Part shown: piece by piece, positions 47,401-58,160 of the stretch
Layout: the number at the start of each line of letters is the position of its first letter
How positions within the stretch are numbered: position 1 is the stretch's first letter
NCBI GenBank assembly: GCA_965153355.1
Contig: OZ231127.1
Location: 29,760,001 to 29,824,000, forward strand
Source of the DNA: Flaccisagitta enflata
Lineage: Eukaryota > Chaetognatha > Sagittoidea > Aphragmophora
Direction: 5' to 3'
DNA length: 64,000 nucleotides
Notes under the pieces: generated by a model
Database searches by the model: none
What the model was told of the DNA's origin: nothing
Seen by the model: the letters and a program-made list of their open reading frames with translations, nothing else
Program-made: the position numbers and the translations under genes

Positions 47401-49332
47401 AAAGTTAAACGGCATTTAAATTGATGCGTGACATCCCCACGGCGTAGATGTGACAAGAAATGCCTGATTTGCACTGGCAAAATAGACATTAGGACTGACA
47501 GACCAATGGATGGACTGACAGACAGACCTACCGATAAACCATCTAAGAGATCGGAGGACACATCTAAGAAGCATCTTGGACAAAATCAAAATCGACTGTT
47601 AATCTCTTGACTAGAGTTGAAGATATCACAAAAAAAAATTTGACTGGCTAGAAATTGTCAAAATTGCCACTCATATTACGCAGAGACACAGACAAAATAA
47701 TTCAAGGTATAAGGCTGGACATACGGCAATCTTGTCAGGGACGGTTGGGCAGCAGCAGTAATGCAAAAACCGCTTGCAATTTTTATAATGTTTTGGATGG
47801 AGCGACCGACCGACCGACACGGCAGGGTGTAGAGTCATGTGTCCATGACTAAAAACAGTTAAGCGGTGAAATTGTACTTAGATTCATCCGTTCGTCCGTT
47901 ATATTCACTGTTTCCCATTTGATACAAAAATGTTCAATGCATCATTAATTGTTAGTTAATCCAATGAAAGAACAAGGCCGAAATTTGACCTTTCCCACAC
48001 GGCTGAAAAAAAAGACGCTACTGTTTATTAAGTGACGAAATAGGTATCAAAATTGATTCAAACTTTTTTGAAAGAAGACATTTTTGAAGATTTTCAAAAA
48101 ATCTTTCTATCTAGACCAATCTCAGCTCTGTATCTCAAACAGTTTAGAAGCTAGAGCCCTCCAAAGCAAAGCACTGATGCCATTTCTAAATGAAACAAGG
48201 CCATGAAGGCCAATAGGTACAACGTGTGGATCATCGAACGAATGCGTTACCCGACCGACCAACTGACCAACCGACCAACCAACCAACCGACCAACCGACC
48301 GACCGACGGACACAGCCAGTTAAAGAGGTGCTTTGTCGCACCTAAAAAGATAGCAATACCACATTGGCGCCAAATGAAAGTACTTTTGAAGGGCTTTCAG
48401 ATGACCTAAGATTTTAATAGGCTTTCCCTTGATTCATAGCTAAGATTAGCCATCCAGAAGTGCGTCTTTTTTAGCCGCGTGCTACGCGACTCTACACCCC
48501 ACTTTGTCGGTCCGTTGGTCGGTTGGTTAGTCGGTCCCCTTTTTGGGCAGCGGCCCCAAAGGGCCGATGTCCTGTAGAACACGGTGAATTTCCATACGTC
48601 CGTCCGTCCGTCCGTCCGTCCATCCGTCCCCCCCCTTCAGAGGCCTGAGGCCCTCATCCAGCCTACTGGGGCCTGAAATCTGGTCTCTAGAGCTTAAAAT
48701 CAGCCCTCTCAGGCCCCAAATCAGCTCTTGTACGCCCCAAATCAGTCCTCTCAGGCCCATAATCAGGCCTCTTAAGCCCATAATCTCGCCTCCCAGCCTG
48801 GGACCCAGGCATGAAACCAGCATTCCCAGGCATGAAACCAGCCATCCTTGACCAAAGTCTTAGACCTGAAATTGCCTCTCTCAGGCTTGAAATCAACCCT
48901 CTCGGACCTGAAATCAGCCCACATCTGGTCATAATCAGCTTCACTGGGCTGAATTCAGCCTTGTTGGCCGGAATCAAACCTCTGGGATATGGTCAAATCT
49001 TTTCAGAGCCCCTCACCTCTTCCCAGGACGTATGGAAATTCACCCCTGTGTTCTACAGGACATCGGTCCTTTGGGGCCGCTGCCCTGCTTTCACCTCAAT
49101 TCTTCACCTAAACACTCCAAGCAGGGCAACGGGTACCGCTGACCATGTGGATGACTTGTTACTTAAGTCATGTCAGGTCACCTTGAGTCAATTAAAGTCA
49201 ATTCAAGTCATCTTATGCTATTTATGTCCCGCACGCGACTTGTAGGTGTTGGCCTTGTTTTAGTCGTATGGTAGATGCATCCTTAGCGTTTTGTTCCTGC
49301 GGCTGAGCTTTTTATCGAGCCCGTGAGTAGGA

Positions 49333-49403
<71 letters not shown>

Positions 49404-52400
49404 ATTTTACATGAAAAAACGCCACAGACAGATCGAAGGACCGAAAGACAAAGCCTCTTATGGAGATACCAGGACGCATCTAAAACAGACTAATTAGAAG
49501 CTTAGACAATTTTCATGACAGTCGACGCACATCAATATGAGGATGTGTGCATTGATCGGTCAGTTGGTTGGTCACTTAATAAGAAATTTGTTTCACCATT
49601 CACCATTCGCCTACTTTTCCTAGATGAATTACGCGGAGAAGTGAAAATTAGACAAGTCAATGAATCAGAAAGAATTAAAGATTGATAATTTTCATTAGTT
49701 AGTTGCAGACTCTTGACTCTTTAACAGGTGGACTATCCTTCGGTCAGCTGTCCGTTGTCTATTGGTCCTTTGGTCAATAATGATGCAGTCAAAAAGTTTA
49801 GAGATGAGCATTTTTGCCCTGCCTGTGTGTATGGGTGTGGAAGGAAGTTTGAAGAGGGGGGTTGTATGCCTCTTCCTTCCCAACCGGTATCACTTGTTTT
49901 GTTTTTACAGGGCTGGATACACGGCTACCCCAGTCGCATGCAGGTGGGCAGGGGCAGTATTTAAGGTCATTAAATCATTTTGACAAGAGCTGTGAGGCCA
50001 AAGACAGTAAAAAAATTAAAGCCGGATATGTCCATTAGTCTTTTGTTCCATTAGTCTATCATGATAGTCAAAAGTTGCAAAAGTGTTAGATGGCCGGCAG
50101 TACCCAATGTTCCTAGGTTAGTGTGTGAGAGGTTGAGATGGTGACAGGGGCAGCAGCCCCAAAGGGACCAATATGGGGAAATTTTCTCTCCTCAAGGTAA
50201 GAATACGGGTCTTGAAGCTAGGATTTGAGCTTCAAGACTGGGACTTTGAGCTATAAGGTTGAGATTTTGGGCTTCCGGGCTGGGATTTGGGCTTTAGGGC
50301 TAGAATTTAGGCTTCTGGGCAGGGATTTAGGTCTTGGGATCAGATATTGGGCTTGGGACTAGGATTTGGACTTTGAGGCTGGGATTTGGGCCTTATAGCT
50401 GAGATTTGAGCCTCACGGATTGATAGACAACAGAGGTTGTAGAGTCGCGTGCAAGGGACCTAAAACCATATTCTTAAAGTGCATTAATTAGCCCCACTAG
50501 ATAGGAATGAAAGAATGAGTAAAAAAATGAATAAGTGAATGAATGTTATGCAAGCATGAGATGGTAAATGAACAAACAAAAAAAAACAATGAATGAGTAA
50601 ACAATTAAGCAACTCTGCGTTACAGACCATCACGGACAGGGCAAAAATGTGCGTTTTCACTCCTTGGGGTTATGGCCCCACAACCCATCAGACCTTACCT
50701 CTTATAGAAATTCAATGACATGGGAAGAGTTAAAGAGTCTCAAAAGATTTCAAAATTCTATCCATATGTTTAAAAATGCACTGTTGAATCAAGGCAAAAA
50801 GGCAAAAAAGGGTGACATGAAGGAGAAAATGCTTGGTTCGTTCATCTATGTAATTTTCCTCCTCCTCCTCCTCCTCCTTCTCTCCCCCTCTTCCTCCTGA
50901 TTTTTTTTTCTAAAAAATTTTATTCCTTTTTTCATTAAAAGCTTATGCCAAACAGTATTAGCTTTATACCAAGATTTAAACATGAGTGCCAATAAGACGA
51001 CATTGTGGAGAAATGAAGGAAAAATGGAAAATTGCTGAAAAAACGCATTTTGAGGGATAAAACCATAAAAAAACAAGTGCAATGCGCCGACCCTTCTCAT
51101 CATAAATGGATACCTTTTCATGTATTTCCCATTTTATATGTTGTTCCTACATTGAAAACTTTCCGAGTATGGCAGTTTCAACTTTACACCTCCCTCTACC
51201 TTGAGAGGCCCTCGTTGATCGTCGTATCGATCGCTGACAGCTCGGGAAAGCGCCTCGGCGCCAACGACGCCGCCCGTTGCGCCGGAAGCCAAAACATCAC
51301 CGTCATCGACTATCGCGTCCCGGCGCAGAGATGACGTTGAACTAAGTTGACGATGATGTCCGCGAATGGAAATGAGGATTCGCTGATTGTCAAAGGCACC
51401 GGCGGTAAGCACTTGATAATCGGACCGACCGTAAATGGAATTGGTGGCGGCGTTGAACAGGAAAACATCGGATATCGAAGAGGAGAATTTATACTTGTTG
51501 AAAAGAGGGTCGATGATGTCACCCAATGGTTTCGTGTACCTGTAAAAAAGGAAAATTTACTTACAATAAACTTCGAGACCTCAAGCTCAAGTCAATGTTG
51601 CTGTTGCAATGATTGATGGATTGATTGGATGATTGATTGATTGGCTGATTGATTGATAGGATGATTGATTGAAACATTACAGGCTTACCGAGCTTTGATC
51701 TCGAGAGATTTTGATTGGTTGGGCAAATCGAGTCTGAACACGGCTTTCTTGTCTTTTCGATTGGCTTCGTTGAGTGCGGCATTGTCGCTGGCGATCCTCT
51801 CTGCAGATGCTTCTCTTGTTCGTACATCGGCGAAGGCATCCCGACGACGTTGATTGACGCTGGAATCCGGAAGCGACTCTCTCGAAGCACCGAGTGACTC
51901 GCGAGAACTGCCCAGAGAACGACGAATCCTGCAAAGAGGTAAAGTGAGAGAAAATGAAAGCTATACCTATAATCAGAATCGCGACATCGCGTAGTCGTTA
52001 GAGGGTGAGTTAGCTTTTTGAGGAGCTGCCCCGAAGGGGAGAAAGTTCTGTAGAACACAGGGGGACTTTTGTTTGTCCGTCCGTCCGTCCGTCCGTCCGC
52101 CCGTTCACCCCCCCCCCGGCCCTCTCAGGTCTGAAATCTGCCCTCTCAGGCCCTGGAATCTGTCCTCTCAGGCCTCGAATCAGCCCTCTCAGGCCTTGAA
52201 TCTGCCCTCTCAGGCCTGACATCTGCCCGCTCAGATTCAAGGCCTGAGAGGAAAGATTTCAGGGACTGAGAGGGCAGATTTCAGGCCTGAGAGGCTGGGG
52301 GGGAGGGACGGATGGACGGACGGACGGATGGTCGAACAAAAGTCCCCCGTGTTCTACAGGACTTCGTCCCCTTCAGGGCCGCTGCCCTGCTTCCCCTCAC

Positions 52401-55400
52401 TCCATTTCACTATCATGCGAAGCAGGGCAACGGGTATCGCTGACCACATATTGCCCTTGGGCAACCTGTTATATTGGATTGCGGCCAAAGGTAAAATGCG
52501 GCCCGGGCATTACTGCATCGATAATAGTAAAAACAGTGGTGCCTTTCATGAATAGGGGTGGAACCCAGGTGAAAATTTCGTCAAAATTAGAAACGAGAAA
52601 TCCTTGGATCTCTATTTATTTTCAGTAAATATGATGTTTGAGCTAATAAGAATCACAATCCGATTTTCTTAATGGGCTTTTTTTCTCGCGTAAGACACGT
52701 TTTTCTGACGGACTATACAAATTAGGCTTTTCTCGGCAGGATCTGTCCTTTCGAGTTTGTGACCGCAAAGGTAACTTATCCAATTGTGGAAACAATACCC
52801 ATGACTATTGATAAGCAACCCTTGCTCCATGTTTTCGGTAAGAAAGATCAATAGCATAAATGCACTCACGTGCCTAATTATACATGTATATAAGCTCTAA
52901 CTGTTCACTCGATTATAGTAGCCGTAGTCACTGCAATGTGACGGTTCCGTGTCATACTCTTAACTAGTTTGAGTAAGCAGTTTTCTTTTGGGTTAGATTG
53001 AGAAAGAATGTTATTTAGATTCTGTTTTATGTAAAACTGGGAGTGATGCGCGTAGTAGCTAGTCAGTGAGGGCTCACAAGGCCCTTTCCATTTATTTCAT
53101 TTAGGTATAGCGAGGGATGTTGTTCAGCATAAACGGTAGTCTTTGCTTTACTGCTCCTGCCTAAATGCTAGAATTAGCCTAATTTATCACTGCTGTACGG
53201 TCTAATCTCATTTTTAGTTGTGGATTTAAGAGGCTTTGTCCGTCCATTGGCCCGTCGGTCTGTTGGTCCATTGGTCCGTTTGTAATTATTGAGTCAAAAA
53301 GTGGAAAAACAAGCGTTTTGGATAATTTCTGTGTATGTATGTGTGAGGGGTGGAGGTTGGGGATTGGATGAGGGCACCTGACCACCTGTCTGAAACAATA
53401 GTATGACCCTGCGTTACTTGTTTTATCAATTTCCTTTGTCATTGAGAATTCTGCATTTTTTCATTTTTCTTCAAATTTTTCATTTTCCAAGTAAATTTGC
53501 GTTACTCCATTTTTTCCTCAACTTTGCGTGATATTCAATGGGAATTTTGCATTATTTCATCATTTGATAGACAGACAGATAGACAGACAGATGGATGGAC
53601 GGATGCTCTCTGTTCAACACGATATCATCCCCTTTGGGGTCGCTGCCCTGCTCGTCCCTCAACTTTGATCACAAACCACTGAAGCATGGCGCGGCTACCG
53701 CTGAACGCTATTCATATATTAATTTTTAGACAATGGATACCACAGACTATCTGACGCTTTTACGACTATCATCTCTTAACCACGCAAAGATGATTTGAAT
53801 CGATGACCCTGGAAAAAAAACTAATGGGGAAAAGACATTATTTTTGAACAGTAATTTGCAAATTTGCTGCAATCATGCAATATGTATATGTTGTTCCCGT
53901 CGTAAAAATGAAATCCAATCCCCAAACGTCTTTCTAAACCTCCGAAAGACCAATGGGAAAAGATAAAATTGATGAATTACGATTTTCAGTGTATGCTACA
54001 ACTATGCTGCAAATGTGCTGCACATGTTATTTTAGGCTTACACGTGCATAACAAACCTCAAACTCCTCTTACATACTTATAGACCAACGCAAACTCCTTG
54101 TAAAGAAAAAAATGATATTCTAAACAATGCTGTAGATCTGCTACAAATGTGCTGCAACTGTGCTGCTGCATGCAGTTGCACACATAGAATTACATCTTGA
54201 AGCCTTCTTACAACTGATGGTGACTATTCAGGAGTCTCAAACTCGTTCCGTTGTGTCTATTGAACCTCAAGAGAGGACCATTTCATTTTTCCGGGTTTGC
54301 AGTAAAACTGTTGACAAATACGAAAATCGCCGTTGTCCAAAATTCAGTTATAATCTATGCAGAGGGAGGAAAACAAGGCCGGATACACGGCCATCAGTTG
54401 CGGACGGGTGGGCAGGGGCAAAAATGCGCGTTTTCCCACTTTTTGACTTGATCATTACGGACCGACGGATAGACCGATGGACGGACAAAGCCTCTTATAG
54501 AGTTGCGCGTCCGCAACTAACTATTTTGATATTGATTGAAAGCCCCCGTAATTACAAAGCTTTTGGGGGAAAGTGGCATTATTGTTAAAATTATCGTGGT
54601 ATGAACTAAGTCAAAAGAACTAATTTGTAAACGGCAGTTTTCAGTGTATGCAGCAAATATGCAGCAGATGTGCTGAAATCATACTGCGTGTGATAACTTA
54701 TTGTACTAGTCTTCAACATGACTATCAATTCCCAAATGTTTTTCAGAAGCACTTAAAGACCAACGAGAAAAGATGAAATCGAAGAAAAAAAAATTTGGCA
54801 AATGTGCAGCAAATATGCTGCAATTGTGCTGCAATTGTGCTGCGATTGCACTGCAGGTGTTACTGTTAGCCTGCACACAACCAACATGCATTAAACTTAA
54901 ATGCTTATATGCTCTAAGACCAATGGAAGGGATCAATCTTTGACAGAAAATACTATTTGCGGCAATCTCTGAAATTGTGCTGCAAAAGTGCTGCAACTGT
55001 GCTGCAACAAACAGCAGCATGCAAAAATTACATCCTGAAGCCTTTACAGAACTAATTGTGACTGTTCATGAATCTTTAACATGTTCCTCAGCGCTTTCTG
55101 AGCTGAGTGGACGATTTCTCGTCTTGGTTTTGCGGTAAAAATGTTGATAAATACGAAAATAGCCATTTGTCCGAAATTCCATCTCAGCCTCTTTAAGTTG
55201 GTGAAAAAAAGGGAAACTTGAGGTGAATTTCACTTCGATTGAAAGCCCCCGTCATTAGGAAGTGTCTGGAGAAAAATGATGTCATCAGCTTTTATTGTTG
55301 AAAAATAAGAACATCATTAATGACACAAGACATGGGTGGGACAAATCAAAAAGTGTTGAAAAATACGAAAATCGCATTTGTCCGAAATTCAGTTTGGCTT

Positions 55401-56254
55401 CACAAATCAAATCTTTTTCGTTCAAAGGGGTCAAAATCAATTTTGCTGGTAAGGTTGAGCATTACTCTTGTAGAATGTACCATTTTTGGGCTCTCCACGT
55501 GTTACATCACAAGAAAAATTAATGAGAATTGTATGTAGTCAAAAGTTGTCCGAAGAAAGCGGAAAAAATGACTAATCTGATAAGGACGGCATATCGGTAT
55601 TTTCTATTAAGTTACGAGATGGCAGAGCGGTCTTATCTTTCCTGACCTTTGAGAACACATTCCATGACAACATTAGAGAAAAACATTTCTCATTTTTCTG
55701 AAATTTACATGAGATACCTTTGTTTACAGCACTTGTTACATCATTGTTACATCATTGTTACATCATTTTGACATAGGTTCCTACGTGCAAAAAGTTATAA
55801 AAAAATGAAAAGAGGGCCCAGAAGTGGATTTTTTTTGTCTTACTACTTACAAATATGCGAGCTCAATGCGGGAAACTGGTTCAGATAATCTGAGATTTGA
55901 AATTTTAAAAGATATCTATAAAAATATGACATCGATATCAAAAATTTGCCCTCCGTCCCTAAAAATGAAAGGCACCCAGTACAAATAGCGACTCGAGGTA
56001 TTGCTAAAGATGTGCAAGCGAACCCCAAAGCGAAACGGAATGATACAGCAACAACGCATTAAAAACCAAAAAAAGATGACGGCTAACAATTTACTCACGC
56101 TCTACTGTAACTGGTGAATTTTTCGAGGCTGGGAAGTTTAAACTGCGCCTCATCGGCGAAAACCCCACTCTTATGACTCTCGGGTGATGCAAATGAATAT
56201 CGACGAGAGCGGCTCGTGGGGGATTCACTAGCCTCTTTCAATCGCTGCATCGTT
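44467..56254 (-). CDS. Uncharacterised Ser-rich protein, exons downstream of the DIRS element
   Basis: Five exons, 56099-56254, 51689-51928, 51200-51539, 45487-45989 and 44467-45067, with GT-AG junctions and phases 2-2, 2-2, 2-0, 0-2, 2-stop. The first (MQRLKEASESP, ending FTSYSR) duplicates the exon at 62621-62776. The second and third encode a compact region, FRLDLPNQSKSLEIKAR then KPLGDIIDPLFNKYKF and DVFLFNAATNSIYG, whose strand-helix pattern resembles a ubiquitin-like or Ras-binding fold; this is a guess. The fourth starts DLEIPEWLNDA and is disordered. The last carries repeats of (A/L)DNT (SFADNTIIDHSFADNTMLDN) and ends DNQETFL. I do not recognise the family. Introns hold many repeats (46700-50410, 52014-52470, 53569-54523). 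Confidence 0.72.
46012..46700. other. Intron sequence without recognised feature
   Basis: AT-rich stretch in the 5.2-kb intron (45990-51199) of the uncharacterised gene. A short GCAGCAAATTGCGGC-type degenerate repeat occurs near 46340, related to the GTGCTGCAA units at 54640-55020. Confidence 0.45.
46700..47200. repeat. Palindromic array of CCCAAATCCCAGCCT units
   Basis: Forward units (GGCCCAAATCCCAGCCTCAA, 46830-46935) switch to reverse units (TTGGGATTTGGGCTTCAAGG, 46940-47100). The flank GAAAAAATTCCCCATATGTG is shared with the arrays at 3540 and 6830. Confidence 0.75.
47725..47855 (+). mobile_element. Short hairpin-ended element
   Basis: GTCAGGGACGGTTGGGCAGC (47734 on), a (GACC)n run, then the perfect hairpin AGTCATGTGTCCATGACT (47833-47850) plus AAAAA. 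Arms AGTCATG/CATGACT differ from the common type by a compensated pair. Confidence 0.5.
48240..48348 (+). mobile_element. Hairpin-ended element, AGGTGC type
   Basis: (GACCAACC)n run, ACACAGCCAGTTAAAG, and AGGTGCTTTGTCGCACCT (48326-48343) plus AAAAA. Confidence 0.5.
48473..48540 (-). mobile_element. Hairpin-ended element, 3' end
   Basis: Reverse orientation: TTTTT, then AGCCGCGTGCTACGCGACT (48473-48491), CTACACCCC and a (GGTC/GGTT)n run directly abutting the foldback element at 48538. Confidence 0.45.
48538..49163. mobile_element. CTCAGGCC-array foldback element, copy 3
   Basis: Left arm GGGCAGCGGCCCCAAAGGGC, (CCGT)n run, degenerate CTCAGGCCTGAAATCAGCC units and right arm TTCTACAGGACATCGGTCC with the GCAGGGCAACGGGTACCGC tail. 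Confidence 0.75.
49338..49400. repeat. (GA)n microsatellite
   Basis: About 31 GA units; a hairpin-type end with CCTCTTATGGAGATACCAGG follows at 49454-49486. Confidence 0.96.
50130..50410. repeat. Array of GGGATTTGGGCTT units
   Basis: About a dozen ~20-bp units such as GGCTGGGATTTGGGCTTTAG, reverse orientation relative to 3540-3800. Confidence 0.7.
51605..51675. repeat. (GATT)n microsatellite
   Basis: About 15 GATT units with GGATT variants, in the 149-bp intron between exons 51689 and 51539. Confidence 0.92.
52014..52470. mobile_element. CTCAGGCC-array foldback element, copy 4
   Basis: Left arm AGGAGCTGCCCCGAAGGGGA, (CCGT)n, CTCAGGCCTGAAATCTGCC units that reverse orientation near 52232, (GGAC)n, then the right arm TTCTACAGGACTTCGTCCCC and the usual tail. 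The mirrored interior makes this copy a near-perfect foldback. Confidence 0.78.
53569..53705. mobile_element. Foldback element, right end only
   Basis: (GACA)n/(GGAT)n run, a diverged right arm (TCCCCTTTGGGGTCGCTGCC) and a GCATGGCGCGGCTACCGCTG tail. Confidence 0.55.
54372..54523 (+). mobile_element. Short hairpin-ended element
   Basis: GGCCGGATACACGGCCATC, then AGTTGCGGACGGGTGGGCAG (54396 on), (GGAC/GACC)n, CCTCTTATAG and AGTTGCGCGTCCGCAACT (54501-54518). Here the 5' decamer AGTTGCGGAC is the exact reverse complement of the right hairpin arm. Confidence 0.55.
54640..55020. repeat. GTGCTGCAA-type degenerate repeats
   Basis: Three or four ~180-bp blocks (53990-55030), each with several TGTGCTGCAA/ATGTGCTGC units and a GACCAA(C/T)G(G/A)(A/G)AA block, suggesting another diverged tandem satellite. 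No gene seen in 52940-56098. Confidence 0.5.
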
Positions 56255-56997
56255 CTTTAGCGGCATTCACGATCATAGGAAAAAAAAATTCACATTTAAT
56301 TCATTTCGATGATTTGATTAAATCTATTATAGGTCATTTCCACAATAAACCGGCCCAGCTGAAATTCATGATGTAACAGGCAAAAATATTGTTTTTAACA
56401 TGCTAATTTTATTTTTATGATAGAAGCTGTTGTAACACATTACTTGGAATTCAGTGCCTAGCTGATATCCTTCATACTTAAAATTTTGATAGGCTATCTA
56501 GCAAAAAATAGGCCAAAATCACTCCCTTTTTTATGTCACACTGATGTCACACTTAAAACCACAATGAAAAAGATATAAAAAGATCATTAAGCCTACCCAA
56601 CTATGGGTCATTTTTATTTAATTGCAATCCCTAAAGAAGAATTAAAGATTATATGGCAACCAATTGTTGTTAACTATGCAAAAATTTCACTTTTAGTTGA
56701 TGTATCAAAATAATGATTTATTTGATTTTGATACATAGTAGTATGCTATACTTTAAATGACAATATCTTAAGTATTATGGAAATTTTCTTTTTTTCCCCT
56801 TTAGTATAGACATAACCCAAGTTACATGCAAAATTTCAGACCTTAATGTCAATTCTAGCCAGAGATATTGATTTGTGAAGAGAGTGACAGAAAATGTTAA
56901 CACCCTGTTACTCTAATGTTACTCTGATTACGATGAAAACTAACATAGTTGAACACATTTTAAGTATTAGAATATTTTTTTTTTATATGATCTGAAA

Positions 56998-57202
56998 GAA
57001 TACCTTAATTCCTTTAGGGAATTGCGGATTCCTTTCGCCATCCACCCCAATCGACATGTGGGATTCGCTCGTCGAAATCTCTCTATCAGCGGTATCCAAA
57101 CAAAATAGCAAAAGCTTTTTTGGCCGAGGCGCAAGGTGGATACCCGGCTGCCCAGACTTGCCCCCGCACGAACAAGGGCCCTGCCCGGCAAAAACCTTCA
57201 CT
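56998..57202 (-). repeat. DIRS inverted terminal repeat, 3' side
   Basis: 205 bp, complementary to 62280-62457 with few mismatches. Its outer end has ~27 extra bases (CCTTAATTCCTTTAGGG and following) that the other repeat lacks. Known DIRS-1 repeats also differ by a terminal extension. Confidence 0.93.
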
Positions 57203-58160
57203 CATCTAAAGAAGGGGGGCCCTGGGGGGTCACCCCCAGATCTCTGCAGTAGAAGCGGAAGAACACTTCCGCCCCAGACCAGTCGCCAGCTCGTAAAATG
57301 GCGTCAATGTCGACTCCTCCTGAAAAGGCGGCTGAGGTGGACATGGCTCTAGTAGAGCCCGGAGGAGCATCAATTCCTGCTTGACTGAGAATTAACTTGA
57401 GGCGATGAGAAAAGGCTGTTGAGGAGAGGCGAGAATATGGAGCTCTCTCCTCGCAAAACAAGTAATCATGATGGACATTTAGCTTATGTCTTTCGGCAAT
57501 GAGCGCTTCTAGGGCTGCAACAGGGCAAATAGAAGAGTCTGAAGATAGTCTGTAAATGATAATGGGCTTACCCATACGGCCCGCCTTATCTGTTTTGCTC
57601 GGCTGCGATGGAATAAATCTGGCACTGGTAGAGTTAATCGACAGAAAGTTAGGCGAAATTCTGAGACTCGCCAGTTCGGAAGGGCGACGCGTAGAAGCCA
57701 TTGCAATGAGGAAGGCAGTCTTCCGAATGAGAAGATGAAATGGCGCGGGAGAGGGGAAATCACGTAAAAGACTTATTACTTTTCCTGCATCCCAAGATGG
57801 ATATAGTCGACGAGACGCAGGGCGTCGATTGTAAATACCTTTCATAAGACGTGTAATGATAGGGTGTTGACCAACTTGAACACCATCTATTGGAGGGAGA
57901 GTCATGGAAATGGCGGATCTATGTACATTTATGGTAGAGTATTTAAGGCCTTTTGTAAATAGTAATGAGAGGTAATCCGCGACATTATTTACAGAGATGG
58001 AATTGACAGAAATGTTTCTGGAAAGGAGGAAGCGAGAGAACGAGTCCCATGCTCGATCGTATCTGTCTCCAGATGATTTTCTCCAACCGTCGGTGATAAG
58101 GCTAAAGGCTCCATCTGACAATCCTGAGAGGTTGTACGCCCTCCTGAAATCTTCCAAGCG
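57198..58160 (-). CDS. DIRS tyrosine recombinase
   Basis: C-terminal part of a long frame that is open from the UGA at 60084 to 57198. The domain begins near GRLEDFRRAY and has SGDRYDRAWDSFSRFL (core-binding), then ASTRRPSELASLR with the first catalytic Arg, PGSTRAMSTSAAF with the second Arg, and FFRFYCRD with the nucleophilic Tyr. The HxxR His position reads Gly (GSTR), which in active DIRS recombinases I would expect to be His. It would insert the circular double-stranded DNA intermediate at the GAATA core. Overlaps the methylase-like end of the RT frame, as is typical for DIRS. Confidence 0.85.
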   Translation of the reverse strand, partial: RLEDFRRAYNLSGLSDGAFSLITDGWRKSSGDRYDRAWDSFSRFLLSRNISVNSISVNNVADYLSLLFTKGLKYSTINVHRSAISMTLPPIDGVQVGQHPIITRLMKGIYNRRPASRRLYPSWDAGKVISLLRDFPSPAPFHLLIRKTAFLIAMASTRRPSELASLRISPNFLSINSTSARFIPSQPSKTDKAGRMGKPIIIYRLSSDSSICPVAALEALIAERHKLNVHHDYLFCEERAPYSRLSSTAFSHRLKLILSQAGIDAPPGSTRAMSTSAAFSGGVDIDAILRAGDWSGAEVFFRFYCRDLGVTPQGPPSLDE